DNA of 5,478 nt from JBCBZH01 sp039815415 (GTDB taxonomy: Bacteria > Bacteroidota > Rhodothermia > Rhodothermales > Rubricoccaceae): contig JBCBZH010000283.1 of the NCBI GenBank assembly GCA_039815415.1, positions 1 through 5,478 on the forward strand, in the 5' to 3' direction. Position 1 is the stretch's first letter. Every line of letters starts with the position of its first letter. Position numbers and translations under genes: made by a program. Of the stretch, positions 1 to 5,478 are shown one piece after another. The notes below the pieces were generated by a model. The model worked only from the letters and a program-made list of their open reading frames with translations, was not told where the DNA came from and made no database searches.

Positions 1-92
1 CACGCTCTTCGGAGCCTTCGCTTCGGGTTGACTTCCTTCGGGAGTGCGCCTCACTCGCTCGCGGAACGCGAAAATCCGGTACACAAATTTGG
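1..92. repeat. Low-complexity repetitive segment at the left edge; possible end of a mobile element or interspersed repeat
   Basis: TTCG occurs at 8, 17, 22 and 37, the last two as TTCGGG, followed by a CTCACTCGCTCGCGG stretch. Homology to the lipoprotein family stops at the inner boundary near 92. All three minus-strand frames were read: one stays open as an Arg/Ser-rich string, another as a Lys/Arg/Pro-rich string, and the third stops quickly. None restores the expected catalytic motif. I cannot identify the element. An insertion, an interspersed repeat or a junction at a contig end would all fit. Confidence 0.35.
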
Positions 93-439
93 TCGATGAC
101 GAGCGTTTCGCTTTCCGGCGCATCCAAAAGGCCTGCAGCGTACGGGCGTCCGATGAGCTGCTCGCCCACCCACTGAACGATCTCCCCGAACGGCTTGTCT
201 GCCACGGCCTCCGCTGCGGCTGCATCGCGGATCCGAAGGAAGGTGGCGACGGTCTCGGGATCCGCAGACGACGTATCCGCCGTCACAGGCTCGGGCGTTG
301 TGGTGAGTCCGGTGGTGGAGGCTGGAAGCGTCTCGGCAGACGCCAGCACACCCTCGCGCTCATCAGACAGGGCCGGTTCAGGATCGGAGCAGGCGGCTGC
401 TAGAGACAGCAGAGACGCGGCGAGAACAAAGCGGATCAT
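1..439 (-). CDS. Lipoprotein with N-terminal part of a DUF1460-like (amidase/NlpC-P60-like) domain; partial, probably disrupted
   Basis: An open frame starts at ATG 439 and stays open to the left edge (146 codons visible). Residues 1-17 form a lipoprotein signal: R3, a hydrophobic core, then LAAAC with C17 as the lipidated cysteine. A Ser/Thr/Pro/Glu-rich linker follows to about residue 62. Residues about 85-116 (QWVGEQLIGRPYAAG, then ETLVID) resemble the start of DUF1460 proteins, a papain-like cell-wall amidase-like family common in Bacteroidota. In that family a motif of the type FDCVT/S with the catalytic Cys should follow at once. Here it does not: from residue 117 (about position 92) the frame reads an Arg/Ser-rich string with no family resemblance. 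The gene lies 41 bp downstream of aat on the same strand and could share its transcript. I infer an outer-membrane lipoprotein acting on peptidoglycan that is interrupted in this copy. The family call rests on remembered motifs only. Confidence 0.6.
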   Translation of the reverse strand, partial: MIRFVLAASLLSLAAACSDPEPALSDEREGVLASAETLPASTTGLTTTPEPVTADTSSADPETVATFLRIRDAAAAEAVADKPFGEIVQWVGEQLIGRPYAAGLLDAPESETLVIDQICVPDFRVPRASEAHSRRKSTRSEGSEER

Positions 440-480
440 GGCGTGAGAACGTCCGAAACCGTTCGGTGGTGCTGGGAGGC

Positions 481-1104
481 TCAAGAAAGCGGATCGTCGG
501 GAAGAGCATCCCACGTGGCGTCCACGTGGAGTGCCGCGTCGAGCCGGCGTTCATACTCTTCCCGTGAGATCTCGACGACGCCAAAGCGCTCGAGGTGAGG
601 CGTCGTCATCTGGGTGTCGAGCAACACGAAGCCTCCTGCCCTGAGCCGGTCCACGAGGTGGACCAGCGCCACCTTGGACGCGTCGCGCTGGCGGTGAAAC
701 ATACTCTCTCCGAAGAATGCTCCGCCGAGCGCCACGCCGTAGAGCCCCCCTGCCAGCTCGAGCTGGCCGTCGGCCCCCTCTGCCCAGCACTCGACGCTGT
801 GCGCGACGCCTCTGCGCCAGAGAGCCGTGTAGCCCTGAACAATCTCCTCCGAGATCCACGTCACCTCGCGCCCTCGAGCTGGCGTGGCACATCCCCGCAT
901 CACCTCTTCAAAAGCTCGGTCTGTCGTGATCCGAAAGCGGCCGTGACGCACCACTCGCGCCAGAGACTTGGGGATGTGAACGGCATCCAGGGGAAGCACG
1001 CCCCGTGGGTCTGGTGCATACCACCCAACCTGACCCAACTCGTCGGCCATTGGGAACACGCCAAGCCGGTAGGCATGGATCAGCAGGTCAGGGGTGAGAG
1101 GCAT
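481..1104 (-). CDS. aat: Leucyl/phenylalanyl-tRNA-protein transferase
   Basis: This cytoplasmic enzyme transfers Leu or Phe from aminoacyl-tRNA to proteins with N-terminal Arg or Lys, creating N-degrons for the ClpS/ClpAP route. The 207-residue product aligns with E. coli Aat from memory along most of its length. Visible blocks are the HAYRLGVFPM opening, GWYAPDPRGVL (residues 27-37), HIPKSLAR (43-50), TWISEEIVQGY (82-92), AHSVECW (101-107), LAGGLYGVALGGAFFGESMF (117-136, with the conserved GESMF) and DASK (141-144). The start at ATG 1104 is chosen because the family match begins there. A longer open frame upstream is only the complement of the divergent biotin-carrier gene. The short N-terminus lacks about 30 residues present in the E. 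coli protein, as in many bacterial forms. The lipoprotein gene follows 41 bp downstream, and the biotin-carrier gene is divergent. Confidence 0.95.
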   Translation of the reverse strand: MPLTPDLLIHAYRLGVFPMADELGQVGWYAPDPRGVLPLDAVHIPKSLARVVRHGRFRITTDRAFEEVMRGCATPARGREVTWISEEIVQGYTALWRRGVAHSVECWAEGADGQLELAGGLYGVALGGAFFGESMFHRQRDASKVALVHLVDRLRAGGFVLLDTQMTTPHLERFGVVEISREEYERRLDAALHVDATWDALPDDPLS

Positions 1105-1183
1105 CGTGGACACGCCGGAAGCTGCAGCGCGACGCGAGCGCACGCAAGCGCAGCCGGTATCTTCCCCCACGCCCCCTCCAGAC
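1105..1183. promoter_or_regulatory. Divergent intergenic region between aat and the biotin-carrier gene
   Basis: This 79-bp GC-rich spacer separates two outward-reading genes and should hold both promoters if the biotin-carrier gene starts at 1184. No convincing -10 or -7 box or Shine-Dalgarno sequence is visible. The left part is a run of GCGCA/CGCAAG-like words. It is placed by gene layout only. Confidence 0.3.
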
Positions 1184-1678
1184 ATGGCCCTCGACGTTCG
1201 TACTGGCGACCTCTCGCTTTCCCTTGACATCCAGGATGGCTCGCTCCACGTAGACGGCCAGCCCGTGGACGCGCGGATCTCGCAGATCTCTGAACACTCC
1301 GTCCTTCTCGTCCTCGACGGGCGCCCGCACGTCCTCACCCTACAGCGCGACGGCAGCACGGCCCACGTCACCCAGGGCGGCACCGACGTGGAGGTCACCG
1401 TCAAGACGGAAACAGACCTGCTCCTCGAACGCTTCGGCCTGGACGCAGGCGATAGTGCTGCCGAGCGCGAGATTCGCGCCCCCATGCCTGGCCTCGTTCT
1501 ACGCGTACTCGCCGAACCCGGCCAGACCGTCGTAGCGGGACAAGGCCTTGTGGTGCTGGAAGCGATGAAAATGGAAAACGAGCTGAAGGCGCCTGCTGAT
1601 GGCACCATCGCAGCCGTCTACACAGAGGCCGGGGCAGCCGTCGGAAAGAACGACTTGCTGGTTGAGTTGGAGGGATAG
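1184..1678 (+). CDS. Biotin carboxyl carrier protein-type subunit (biotinyl/lipoyl-attachment domain)
   Basis: A 164-residue protein that carries biotin, and with it CO2, for an acyl-CoA or pyruvate-type carboxylase. The C-terminal biotinyl domain (about 97-163) opens with APMPG (99-103) and contains EAMKM (126-130). K129 is the biotinylated lysine, 35 residues from the C-terminus as is standard. The N-terminal half (about 1-90) is a beta-rich segment like that preceding the biotinyl domain in the carrier parts of propionyl-CoA or pyruvate carboxylases, and it has no catalytic motif. An earlier in-frame ATG at 1094 would add 30 Ala/Arg/Pro-rich residues and overlap the aat start by 11 bp. ATG 1184 is preferred because it leaves an 80-bp divergent promoter space and the ordered sequence begins there. 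No biotin carboxylase or carboxyltransferase gene lies in the window, so its partner is unknown. An AccB role in fatty-acid synthesis is less likely but not excluded. Confidence 0.85.
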   Translation: MALDVRTGDLSLSLDIQDGSLHVDGQPVDARISQISEHSVLLVLDGRPHVLTLQRDGSTAHVTQGGTDVEVTVKTETDLLLERFGLDAGDSAAEREIRAPMPGLVLRVLAEPGQTVVAGQGLVVLEAMKMENELKAPADGTIAAVYTEAGAAVGKNDLLVELEG

Positions 1679-1728
1679 GCTGCGTTTGCCGCGTCCCACT
1701 CGCCAGCTCAAGGTGCAGTCGGGCGGGC

Positions 1729-1744
1729 CAGGCAAGGCTGCCTG
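1729..1744. terminator. Small hairpin in the convergent spacer; possible terminator
   Basis: CAGGCA and TGCCTG form a perfect 6-bp stem around the loop AGGC, in the 119-bp spacer between the convergent biotin-carrier and ZIP genes. No T-tract follows on either strand, so Rho-independent function is doubtful. A longer-range imperfect inverted repeat (1678-1689 with 1777-1788, 11 of 12 bases) encloses it. Confidence 0.3.
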
Positions 1745-1797
1745 AGAATGGCCGCTTCCCCGCTCTACGCTGCCGCGCAAACCCAGCCGAAACAGCC

Positions 1798-2616
1798 TCA
1801 GTGCCAGAGCAGCGGCAGCGCCATCACGGCCACGCCGAGGAGCATCATCAGCAGCTGCAAGACGGCCTTGGTCGCCGGGTAGCTGTGACGCCGGTTTAGC
1901 TCTGGAATAAGGTCGCTCCCGGCGATATAAAGAAAGGCGCCTGCGGTGATGGGCAGCAGCCAGTCCGCAAGCCCCTGGACCTGCCCTCCAATCACCAGCA
2001 CGAGGATTGCGCTGACGACTCCGGCCATGCCCGCGGCAAAGTTGTAGAGCAGCGCCTTGCGAGGGGTATAGCCGCCATAAACGAGAATCCCAAAGTTGCC
2101 GATCTCCTGCGGGATCTCGTGCAGCATGACGGCCAGCGTGGTTACAACCCCTGTCGGAATCGAGACCAGGTATGCCGCTGCGACGATGGCACCATCGATG
2201 GCATTGTGAGCCACGGTCCCCACAAGATTGATGAGCGTGAAGGGCGCCTCTCCCCCGACATAGCTGTGGTGCCCATGCGAATGACCCGCCAGCCCGTGCG
2301 AGTGTCCTGTGGCTCCCTCAATGGCCTCCGGTGCGCCGTGCTGGTGGCGCCAGTGGAGGAACTTCTCGAGGACGAAAAACGCCAGCACGCCCCCAAGAAC
2401 CAGGGATCCGGTCATGGGTCCTTCTCCCAGCGTTTCGTAGGCCTCAGGAATGAGATGCAGCAGAGCCCCGCCAAGCATCGCTCCCACCGCAAACGCCACA
2501 AGCAAAAAAATCACGCGTTCCAGCCGTTCTCGCCCCAGTGCTAGCGTGAAGGCACCGGCCAGCGACAGCAGAGAGATGAGGAGAACGCTGAGAAGCGCGG
2601 CGGCCCAGGCAGGCAC
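1798..2616 (-). CDS. ZIP-family divalent metal transporter
   Basis: An inner-membrane permease of 272 residues, probably moving Zn2+ or related divalent metals into the cytoplasm. About eight hydrophobic segments are visible, near 5-27, 34-56, 69-87, 126-150, 156-180, 187-211, 217-234 and 250-271. A cytoplasmic-type His-rich loop (H105, H107, H112, H114, H116, H117) lies between segments 3 and 4. Segment 4 carries the metal-site motif HNAIDG (137-142). Segment 5 carries HEIPQEIGNFG (166-176), the LIV-1/KE4-like version of the ZIP signature. The residue after the glycine is Asn174, where many relatives have Asp. The start is GTG 2616, because an in-frame TGA lies just upstream and no ATG precedes the first membrane segment. 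It is the last of the co-directional minus-strand genes, 129 bp after def, and converges on the biotin-carrier gene. The exact metal and a specific subfamily name cannot be settled from sequence. Confidence 0.9.
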   Translation of the reverse strand: MPAWAAALLSVLLISLLSLAGAFTLALGRERLERVIFLLVAFAVGAMLGGALLHLIPEAYETLGEGPMTGSLVLGGVLAFFVLEKFLHWRHQHGAPEAIEGATGHSHGLAGHSHGHHSYVGGEAPFTLINLVGTVAHNAIDGAIVAAAYLVSIPTGVVTTLAVMLHEIPQEIGNFGILVYGGYTPRKALLYNFAAGMAGVVSAILVLVIGGQVQGLADWLLPITAGAFLYIAGSDLIPELNRRHSYPATKAVLQLLMMLLGVAVMALPLLWH

Positions 2617-2641
2617 GGCAAACAGGTTTTCCAGGCTTCAG

Positions 2642-2667
2642 CCCGAGGAGCGACCAAAACGCTCGGG
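2642..2667 (-). terminator. Imperfect hairpin downstream of def; possible terminator
   Basis: On the minus strand CCCGAGCG and CGCTCCTCGGG pair over 8 bp with a 3-base bulge and a TTTTGGT loop. It lies about 80 bp beyond the def stop and 25 bp before the ZIP start. There is no T-tract after the stem. It could end def transcription or sit in the ZIP leader. Confidence 0.3.
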
Positions 2668-2745
2668 AAGTCGTGATGGTGACGACGAGCGATCTGGGAA
2701 AAGAGCGTGATGGTACGGCCTATCCAAGGCAGGGTTCGCCCGCTG

Positions 2746-3327
2746 CTATGCAGGAGGCTGAATGAGATACTCTGCCTCAACCTCCCCTCGCGCCATGGCC
2801 CTGAGGCGGCGCTGAAGCATGCGCTTGCGGAGCGCAGTGATGTGATCTACAAACAGCACACCTTCCACGTGATCGTACTCGTGCTGGATCACCCGAGCGA
2901 GCGAGCCGTCCACGTCCTGCTCGTGCGTTTCAAAGGCCCGGTCCTGATACCGGATGCGAATCCGTTCCGGGCGCCAGACTGTCTCACGTAGGTCGGGAAT
3001 GGAGAGGCAACCTTCTTCCCAGTCAACGGCCTCCGAGTCGTCGTCCAGCACCACCTCGGGGTTGATGAACACTAGAGGCCCCTGAGCATAGTCTGGCACC
3101 ACACCGCCGTTGTCCTCAGCCAGATCCTCAGCCATCCCGGAGAGGTCAGCTACGAACAACCGTAGTGCCTTCCCGACCTGAGGTGCCGCCAGCCCGAGGC
3201 CAGAGGCCCCATGCATGGTCTCGATCATGTCATCGATGAGCGTCTGGAGTTCAGGGCTGTCGCCCGCAATTGTCTCCGCGCGCTGGCGCAACACGGGCTG
3301 GCCGTAGGTGTAAATCGGCAGGATCAT
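2746..3327 (-). CDS. def: Peptide deformylase
   Basis: A cytoplasmic metalloprotease that removes the formyl group from the initiator methionine of nascent proteins at the ribosome exit. All three family motifs are intact in the 193-residue product: GLGLAAPQ (43-50), EEGCLSIP (104-111, metal ligand C107) and HEYDH (149-153, metal ligands H149 and H153, catalytic E150). Residues 61-88, between motifs 1 and 2, are longer and acidic (AEDLAEDNGG), as I recall for Bacteroidota-type deformylases. That explains a length slightly above the usual 165-185. The start at ATG 3327 begins MILPIYTYGQPVLR, the expected N-terminus. ruvX lies 99 bp upstream on the same strand, and def and ruvX/yqgF are often neighbours in Bacteroidota. 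No methionyl-tRNA formyltransferase gene is in the window. Confidence 0.97.
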   Translation of the reverse strand: MILPIYTYGQPVLRQRAETIAGDSPELQTLIDDMIETMHGASGLGLAAPQVGKALRLFVADLSGMAEDLAEDNGGVVPDYAQGPLVFINPEVVLDDDSEAVDWEEGCLSIPDLRETVWRPERIRIRYQDRAFETHEQDVDGSLARVIQHEYDHVEGVLFVDHITALRKRMLQRRLRAMARGEVEAEYLIQPPA

Positions 3328-3426
3328 GGAGCACAGAATCAGATGGCTCCGAAGCTAGATGCGCACGTCGAGCTGGCGAAAGAAAGCCTGTTGAGTTTGC
3401 AGGGGGGTGGCAGGACTGGCCCTCGC

Positions 3427-3849
3427 TCAGGCCCGCTCATCCAAATAGTCCTGCAGAATGACCGCAGCAGCAGCGGCATCGATGCGCGACTTGTCGCGCC
3501 GCTTCTTCCGCCTCACCCCTGCCTTCACCAGCTCGTCGACGGCTCGTCGGGACGAGTACCGTTCGTCCTGCGTCTCAATGGGAACTCCTGGCAGCGCCTT
3601 CTTGAGACGACCGATGTACGGTCGGACACGAGCCACGGCCTCGGCTTCCCCCCCAGCCTCGGTCAACGGCCAGCCCACCACCACTGCCTCGAGCCCGATC
3701 TCCGCATGCACTGCCACCAGCCGCTCGATGGATGCTGCAGGAGGCAAGGTGTCCAGCGGCTGTGCAAACATCTGGAGGGGGTCGGTGATCGCCAGCCCGA
3801 CGCGTCGGCTGCCGTAGTCCACAGCCACAATGCGGGGGTGGGAGGCCAT
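3427..3849 (-). CDS. ruvX: Pre-16S rRNA nuclease / Holliday-junction-resolvase-like protein RuvX (YqgF)
   Basis: An RNase H-fold nuclease. E. coli YqgF matures the 5' end of 16S rRNA, and the family is also annotated as a putative Holliday junction resolvase. From ATG 3849 the product has 140 residues, the usual size. Visible motifs are VAVDYGSRRVGLAITDP (8-24, with acidic D11), VVVGWPLTEAGGE (57-69), ETQDERYSS (92-100, with the DER block) and IDAAAAAVILQDYL (123-136, with D124). Together these supply the expected acidic active-site residues. A basic patch RRKKRRDKSR (113-122) precedes the last motif and probably binds nucleic acid. A TTG at 3867 would add six residues, but it lies next to a strong hairpin, so ATG 3849 is preferred. 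The gene sits between HU and def on the same strand, with a terminator-like hairpin only 18 bp upstream of its start. Confidence 0.95.
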   Translation of the reverse strand: MASHPRIVAVDYGSRRVGLAITDPLQMFAQPLDTLPPAASIERLVAVHAEIGLEAVVVGWPLTEAGGEAEAVARVRPYIGRLKKALPGVPIETQDERYSSRRAVDELVKAGVRRKKRRDKSRIDAAAAAVILQDYLDERA

Positions 3850-3867
3850 CACGGGGCGAGAAGACAA

Positions 3868-3901
3868 CGACGGGGCCGAGCTCGCATGCCCGGCCCCGTC
3901 G
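3868..3901 (-). terminator. Strong GC-rich hairpin after the HU gene; probable terminator or attenuator before ruvX
   Basis: Positions 3868-3878 and 3891-3901 form a perfect 11-bp inverted repeat (CGACGGGGCCG with its complement) around a 12-base loop. On the minus strand it lies 20 bases past the HU stop and is followed by GTTGTCTTCTC, a weak pyrimidine/T-rich tail. This fits an intrinsic terminator for HU, though the tail is not a clean T-run. ruvX starts 18 bases beyond the stem, so read-through would be needed to co-transcribe ruvX and def from the HU promoter. Confidence 0.6.
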
Positions 3902-3921
3902 GAAGGGAGAAACCAGCGGAG

Positions 3922-4308
3922 CTAGGCCGCACGGCGCTGGGCCGGGTGATCGGCACTGCCTTCCGGGATCTCGTAGCCGAGATCGGAGAGGGGCTTCTGA
4001 AGCTCCGTGCGCAGCCGCTTGCTGGGCTTGAAATGCGTCTTTCGACGAGCAGGAATAAAGACCGTTTCATTGGTCTTCGGGTTGCGCGCCTTCGGCTTGG
4101 CCTTCGTCTTCTTGACCTCGAACACGCCGAAGTCTCGCAGCTCAATGCGCACTTCGGGATCGGCCTCTTCCATCAGCTCCCGGATGGACTCGATGACAGC
4201 CTGAACCCAAGGCTCGCACTTGTAGAGAGGCTCACCGATCAGGTCCGAGACACGGCGGGCAACGTCTTTCTTGGTCAGCGTGGGAGCACGCTCTGTGGTG
4301 GTTTCCAT
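3922..4308 (-). CDS. HU/IHF-family nucleoid DNA-binding protein with terminal extensions
   Basis: A small basic DNA-bending protein that works as a dimer in the nucleoid. From ATG 4308 it has 128 residues, against about 90 for classical HU. The core runs from about residue 11 (LTKKDVARRVSDLIG, helix 1) through IRELMEEADPEVRIELRDFGVFEVKK to the beta-arm. RNPKTNE (75-81) holds P77, the proline that intercalates at DNA kinks. The core ends with RKTHFKPSKRLRTEL (89-103). A roughly 10-residue Thr/Glu-rich N-terminus and a roughly 25-residue C-terminal tail (PLSDLGYEIPEG, ending in RRAA) lie outside the classical fold. An upstream ATG at 4356 would add 16 Pro/Arg-rich residues that do not look conserved, so 4308 is preferred. 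It is flanked by a 245-bp leader upstream and a strong hairpin downstream, which suggests its own transcription unit. Confidence 0.9.
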   Translation of the reverse strand: METTTERAPTLTKKDVARRVSDLIGEPLYKCEPWVQAVIESIRELMEEADPEVRIELRDFGVFEVKKTKAKPKARNPKTNETVFIPARRKTHFKPSKRLRTELQKPLSDLGYEIPEGSADHPAQRRAA

Positions 4309-4553
4309 GTGTGGTGGGTATGGTGGTCTGCGCGTACCGAGTTCCACGAATGCCAATGGTTCAGCAGCGAGGGTGGATCCTTGCGAAAGCGCTTACCTAA
4401 AGGATACGCTATGACGTTCCTACAAACGAATTGGTCTCTCAAACTTCTGATTGATCCCGTTCTTCGCGATGCCCTCAAAGCATCCTCACGAGAGCCCAGC
4501 CGGGGCGAGCTGGCGGCGCCAGATTCCGCAACCACACACATGTGAAACGAGGA
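4309..4553 (-). promoter_or_regulatory. Intergenic leader between relA/spoT and HU; probable HU promoter region
   Basis: This is the longest gene-free stretch in the window (245 bp). Its central part, about 4390-4470, is visibly more AT-rich than its surroundings. On the minus strand a TTTG near 4430 precedes a TATCCTTT near 4407-4414. These resemble the Bacteroidota -33 (TTTG) and -7 (TANNTTTG) elements, but the spacing is short and the -7 match imperfect. An AAGCGCTT palindrome lies near 4386-4393 and a CACATGTG palindrome near 4537-4544. Small open frames here have no recognisable protein character. Confidence 0.35.
4510..4522 (-). terminator. Short palindrome downstream of relA/spoT; weak terminator candidate
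   Basis: CTGGCG-G-CGCCAG is a near-perfect palindrome that can fold as a 5-bp stem with a GGC loop, about 30 bp past the relA/spoT stop. It competes with a CCAGC/GCTGG pairing at 4496-4513, and no T-tract follows. Transcript ending here is plausible but unproven. Confidence 0.25.
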
Positions 4554-5478
4554 TCACTCCTCCGAACGATAGACCCCATAGATCCCGTCCAATCGTTCCA
4601 GCCGCTTCATGATGCGGCGAAGCTGCTTGAGGTCGCTCACGTAGAGCGTGATGCGTCCCTCAAACATGCCGTCCTCACTCCCCACGGTGATGGATCGGAT
4701 GTTGGTCTTGAGGCTTTTTGAAATGACCGTCGTGATGTCGGAGACGATTCCGACCCGATCTTCTCCGACCAACCGGAGCGATGCGACAAACTGGATGTCC
4801 TTCTGCCGTGCCCACTCGACCGGGATCACCCGCTCCGCTTGGCGGAGCAACAGATTGGGCGCATTCCGGCAGTCCTTGCGGTGAATCTTGACCGTCCCGG
4901 TTTTGGAGAGGAACCCAAACACACTGTCGCCCGGCACTGGCGTACAGCAGGTTGCGTAATCGATGGCGAGATCCGTATGGCGCTCCCCATCGATCACCAG
5001 CGCGGTCCGGCCCTGCTCACGCGCGCTCTCGCGCGCGATGTTCGCCATCTCGTCGACTTCCAGCAAGGCTGGCGACTCTCCGGGCGGGACGGCCGGAGTG
5101 TCTGCTTCCGCAGGCAGGCGACCCCGCACGTAGGCCACGAAGTCTGAGGGGTTGAAGAGACCCGTTCCGATCTCAAAAAAGAGCTGGCGCGCGGTGGAGT
5201 ATTTCAGCCCGGCCGCTGCTTTGTTGATCTGCTGCTCGTCGAGCGCCAACTTGGCCCTCTTCAGCTTCTTGTCGAGGAGCTGGCGACCGTGTGTCACGGC
5301 TTTGCGCCGCCGTTCGTTGATCCAGTGGCGGATCCGGGAACTGGCCTTGTGGGTGACCACAAACGAGATCCAGTCCGGATTGGGCGTCTGCTTCTTGGAG
5401 GTTAGAATCTCGACCTGATCGCCGCTCTGGAGGGGGTAGCTGAGCGGGACCATCTTGCCATCCACCTTCGCCCCGATG
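4554..5478 (-). CDS. relA: RelA/SpoT-family (p)ppGpp synthetase/hydrolase, C-terminal regulatory part (partial)
   Basis: This is the regulatory half of the stringent-response enzyme that makes and/or degrades (p)ppGpp. The frame is open through the right edge, giving 307 residues of a protein usually about 700-750 long. The end of the TGS domain is visible (IGAKVDGKMVPLSYPL then SGDQVEIL, 1-25). The helical region follows (PNPDWISFVVTHKASSRIR, 32-50). The conserved-cysteine domain has C177, C178, H199 and C203 in the CC...HRKDC pattern. A C-terminal ACT domain spans about 230-305 (LVGEDRVGIVSDITTVIS, then ITLYVSDLKQL). These domains sense ribosome and amino-acid status. The catalytic domains lie outside the window, so RelA-like synthetase cannot be told from bifunctional SpoT/Rel. 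In this group a single bifunctional Rel is usual. The true start is off the edge; the GTG at 5465 is internal. Confidence 0.96.
   Translation of the reverse strand, partial: IGAKVDGKMVPLSYPLQSGDQVEILTSKKQTPNPDWISFVVTHKASSRIRHWINERRRKAVTHGRQLLDKKLKRAKLALDEQQINKAAAGLKYSTARQLFFEIGTGLFNPSDFVAYVRGRLPAEADTPAVPPGESPALLEVDEMANIARESAREQGRTALVIDGERHTDLAIDYATCCTPVPGDSVFGFLSKTGTVKIHRKDCRNAPNLLLRQAERVIPVEWARQKDIQFVASLRLVGEDRVGIVSDITTVISKSLKTNIRSITVGSEDGMFEGRITLYVSDLKQLRRIMKRLERLDGIYGVYRSEE

Noticed and set aside
440..480. CCGAA/TTCGG hairpin (453-466) between aat and the lipoprotein gene as a terminator
   Set aside because: Only 5 bp with a 4-base loop and no T-tract, so it is too weak to separate two co-directional genes 41 bp apart.
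595..1227. A 210-codon plus-strand open frame over aat
   Set aside because: It is fully antisense to the well-supported aat gene and has no protein-family features of its own.
1105..1608. N-terminal extension of the aat frame to 1608
   Set aside because: The extension is the complement of the biotin-carrier gene, is rich in Arg/Ser/Thr/Pro, and matches nothing in Aat proteins. The family match starts at ATG 1104.
3328..3426. TAGCTTCG near 3345-3352 (minus strand) as a -7 box for def
   Set aside because: One mismatch to TANNTTTG with no convincing -33 TTG at the right distance. A match this weak is expected by chance.
4275..4541. An 88-codon minus-strand frame in the HU leader
   Set aside because: It overlaps the HU 5' end in another frame and has no hydrophobic, domain or composition signal suggesting a real protein.
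3211..4545. A 444-codon plus-strand open frame
   Set aside because: It lies antisense across the start of def, all of ruvX and all of HU, each with intact family motifs. It shows no recognisable domain. Long antisense frames are common in GC-rich coding DNA.

Overview
This window looks like a chromosomal core-gene segment from a GC-rich member of the Bacteroidota/Rhodothermota group (Rhodothermia-like). That placement is inferred from protein character, not from a search. The clues are a deformylase with the longer acidic middle segment typical of that group, a deformylase-RuvX gene pair, an extended HU/IHF-like protein, a GC-rich composition with few clear Shine-Dalgarno sequences, and a lipoprotein resembling DUF1460 amidase-like proteins.

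Layout from left to right. A partial minus-strand lipoprotein gene begins at 439. Its readable homology stops near position 92 at repetitive, low-complexity DNA that runs to the window edge. Upstream of it lies aat (481-1104, minus), encoding leucyl/phenylalanyl-tRNA-protein transferase. Divergent from aat is a stand-alone biotin carboxyl carrier-type protein (about 1184-1678, plus). A 119-bp convergent spacer with hairpins separates it from a ZIP-family metal transporter (1798-2616, minus). Continuing right on the minus strand are def (peptide deformylase), ruvX/yqgF (pre-16S rRNA nuclease / Holliday-junction-resolvase-like), an HU/IHF-family DNA-binding protein, and the C-terminal 307 residues of a long RelA/SpoT (p)ppGpp enzyme that runs off the right edge.

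From right to left the transcription order is relA/spoT, HU, ruvX, def, zip, all co-directional but with gaps of 72 to 245 bp. A perfect 11-bp inverted repeat between HU and ruvX is a good candidate terminator or attenuator. The functions are mostly housekeeping: stringent response, nucleoid structure, rRNA maturation, N-terminal protein processing (Def removes the formyl group; Aat adds Leu/Phe for N-degron turnover), a biotin-dependent carboxylase carrier and divalent-metal transport.

I found no phage, CRISPR, toxin-antitoxin or other new defence-like system here. The most unusual spot is the left edge, where the lipoprotein gene appears interrupted just before its expected catalytic motif.
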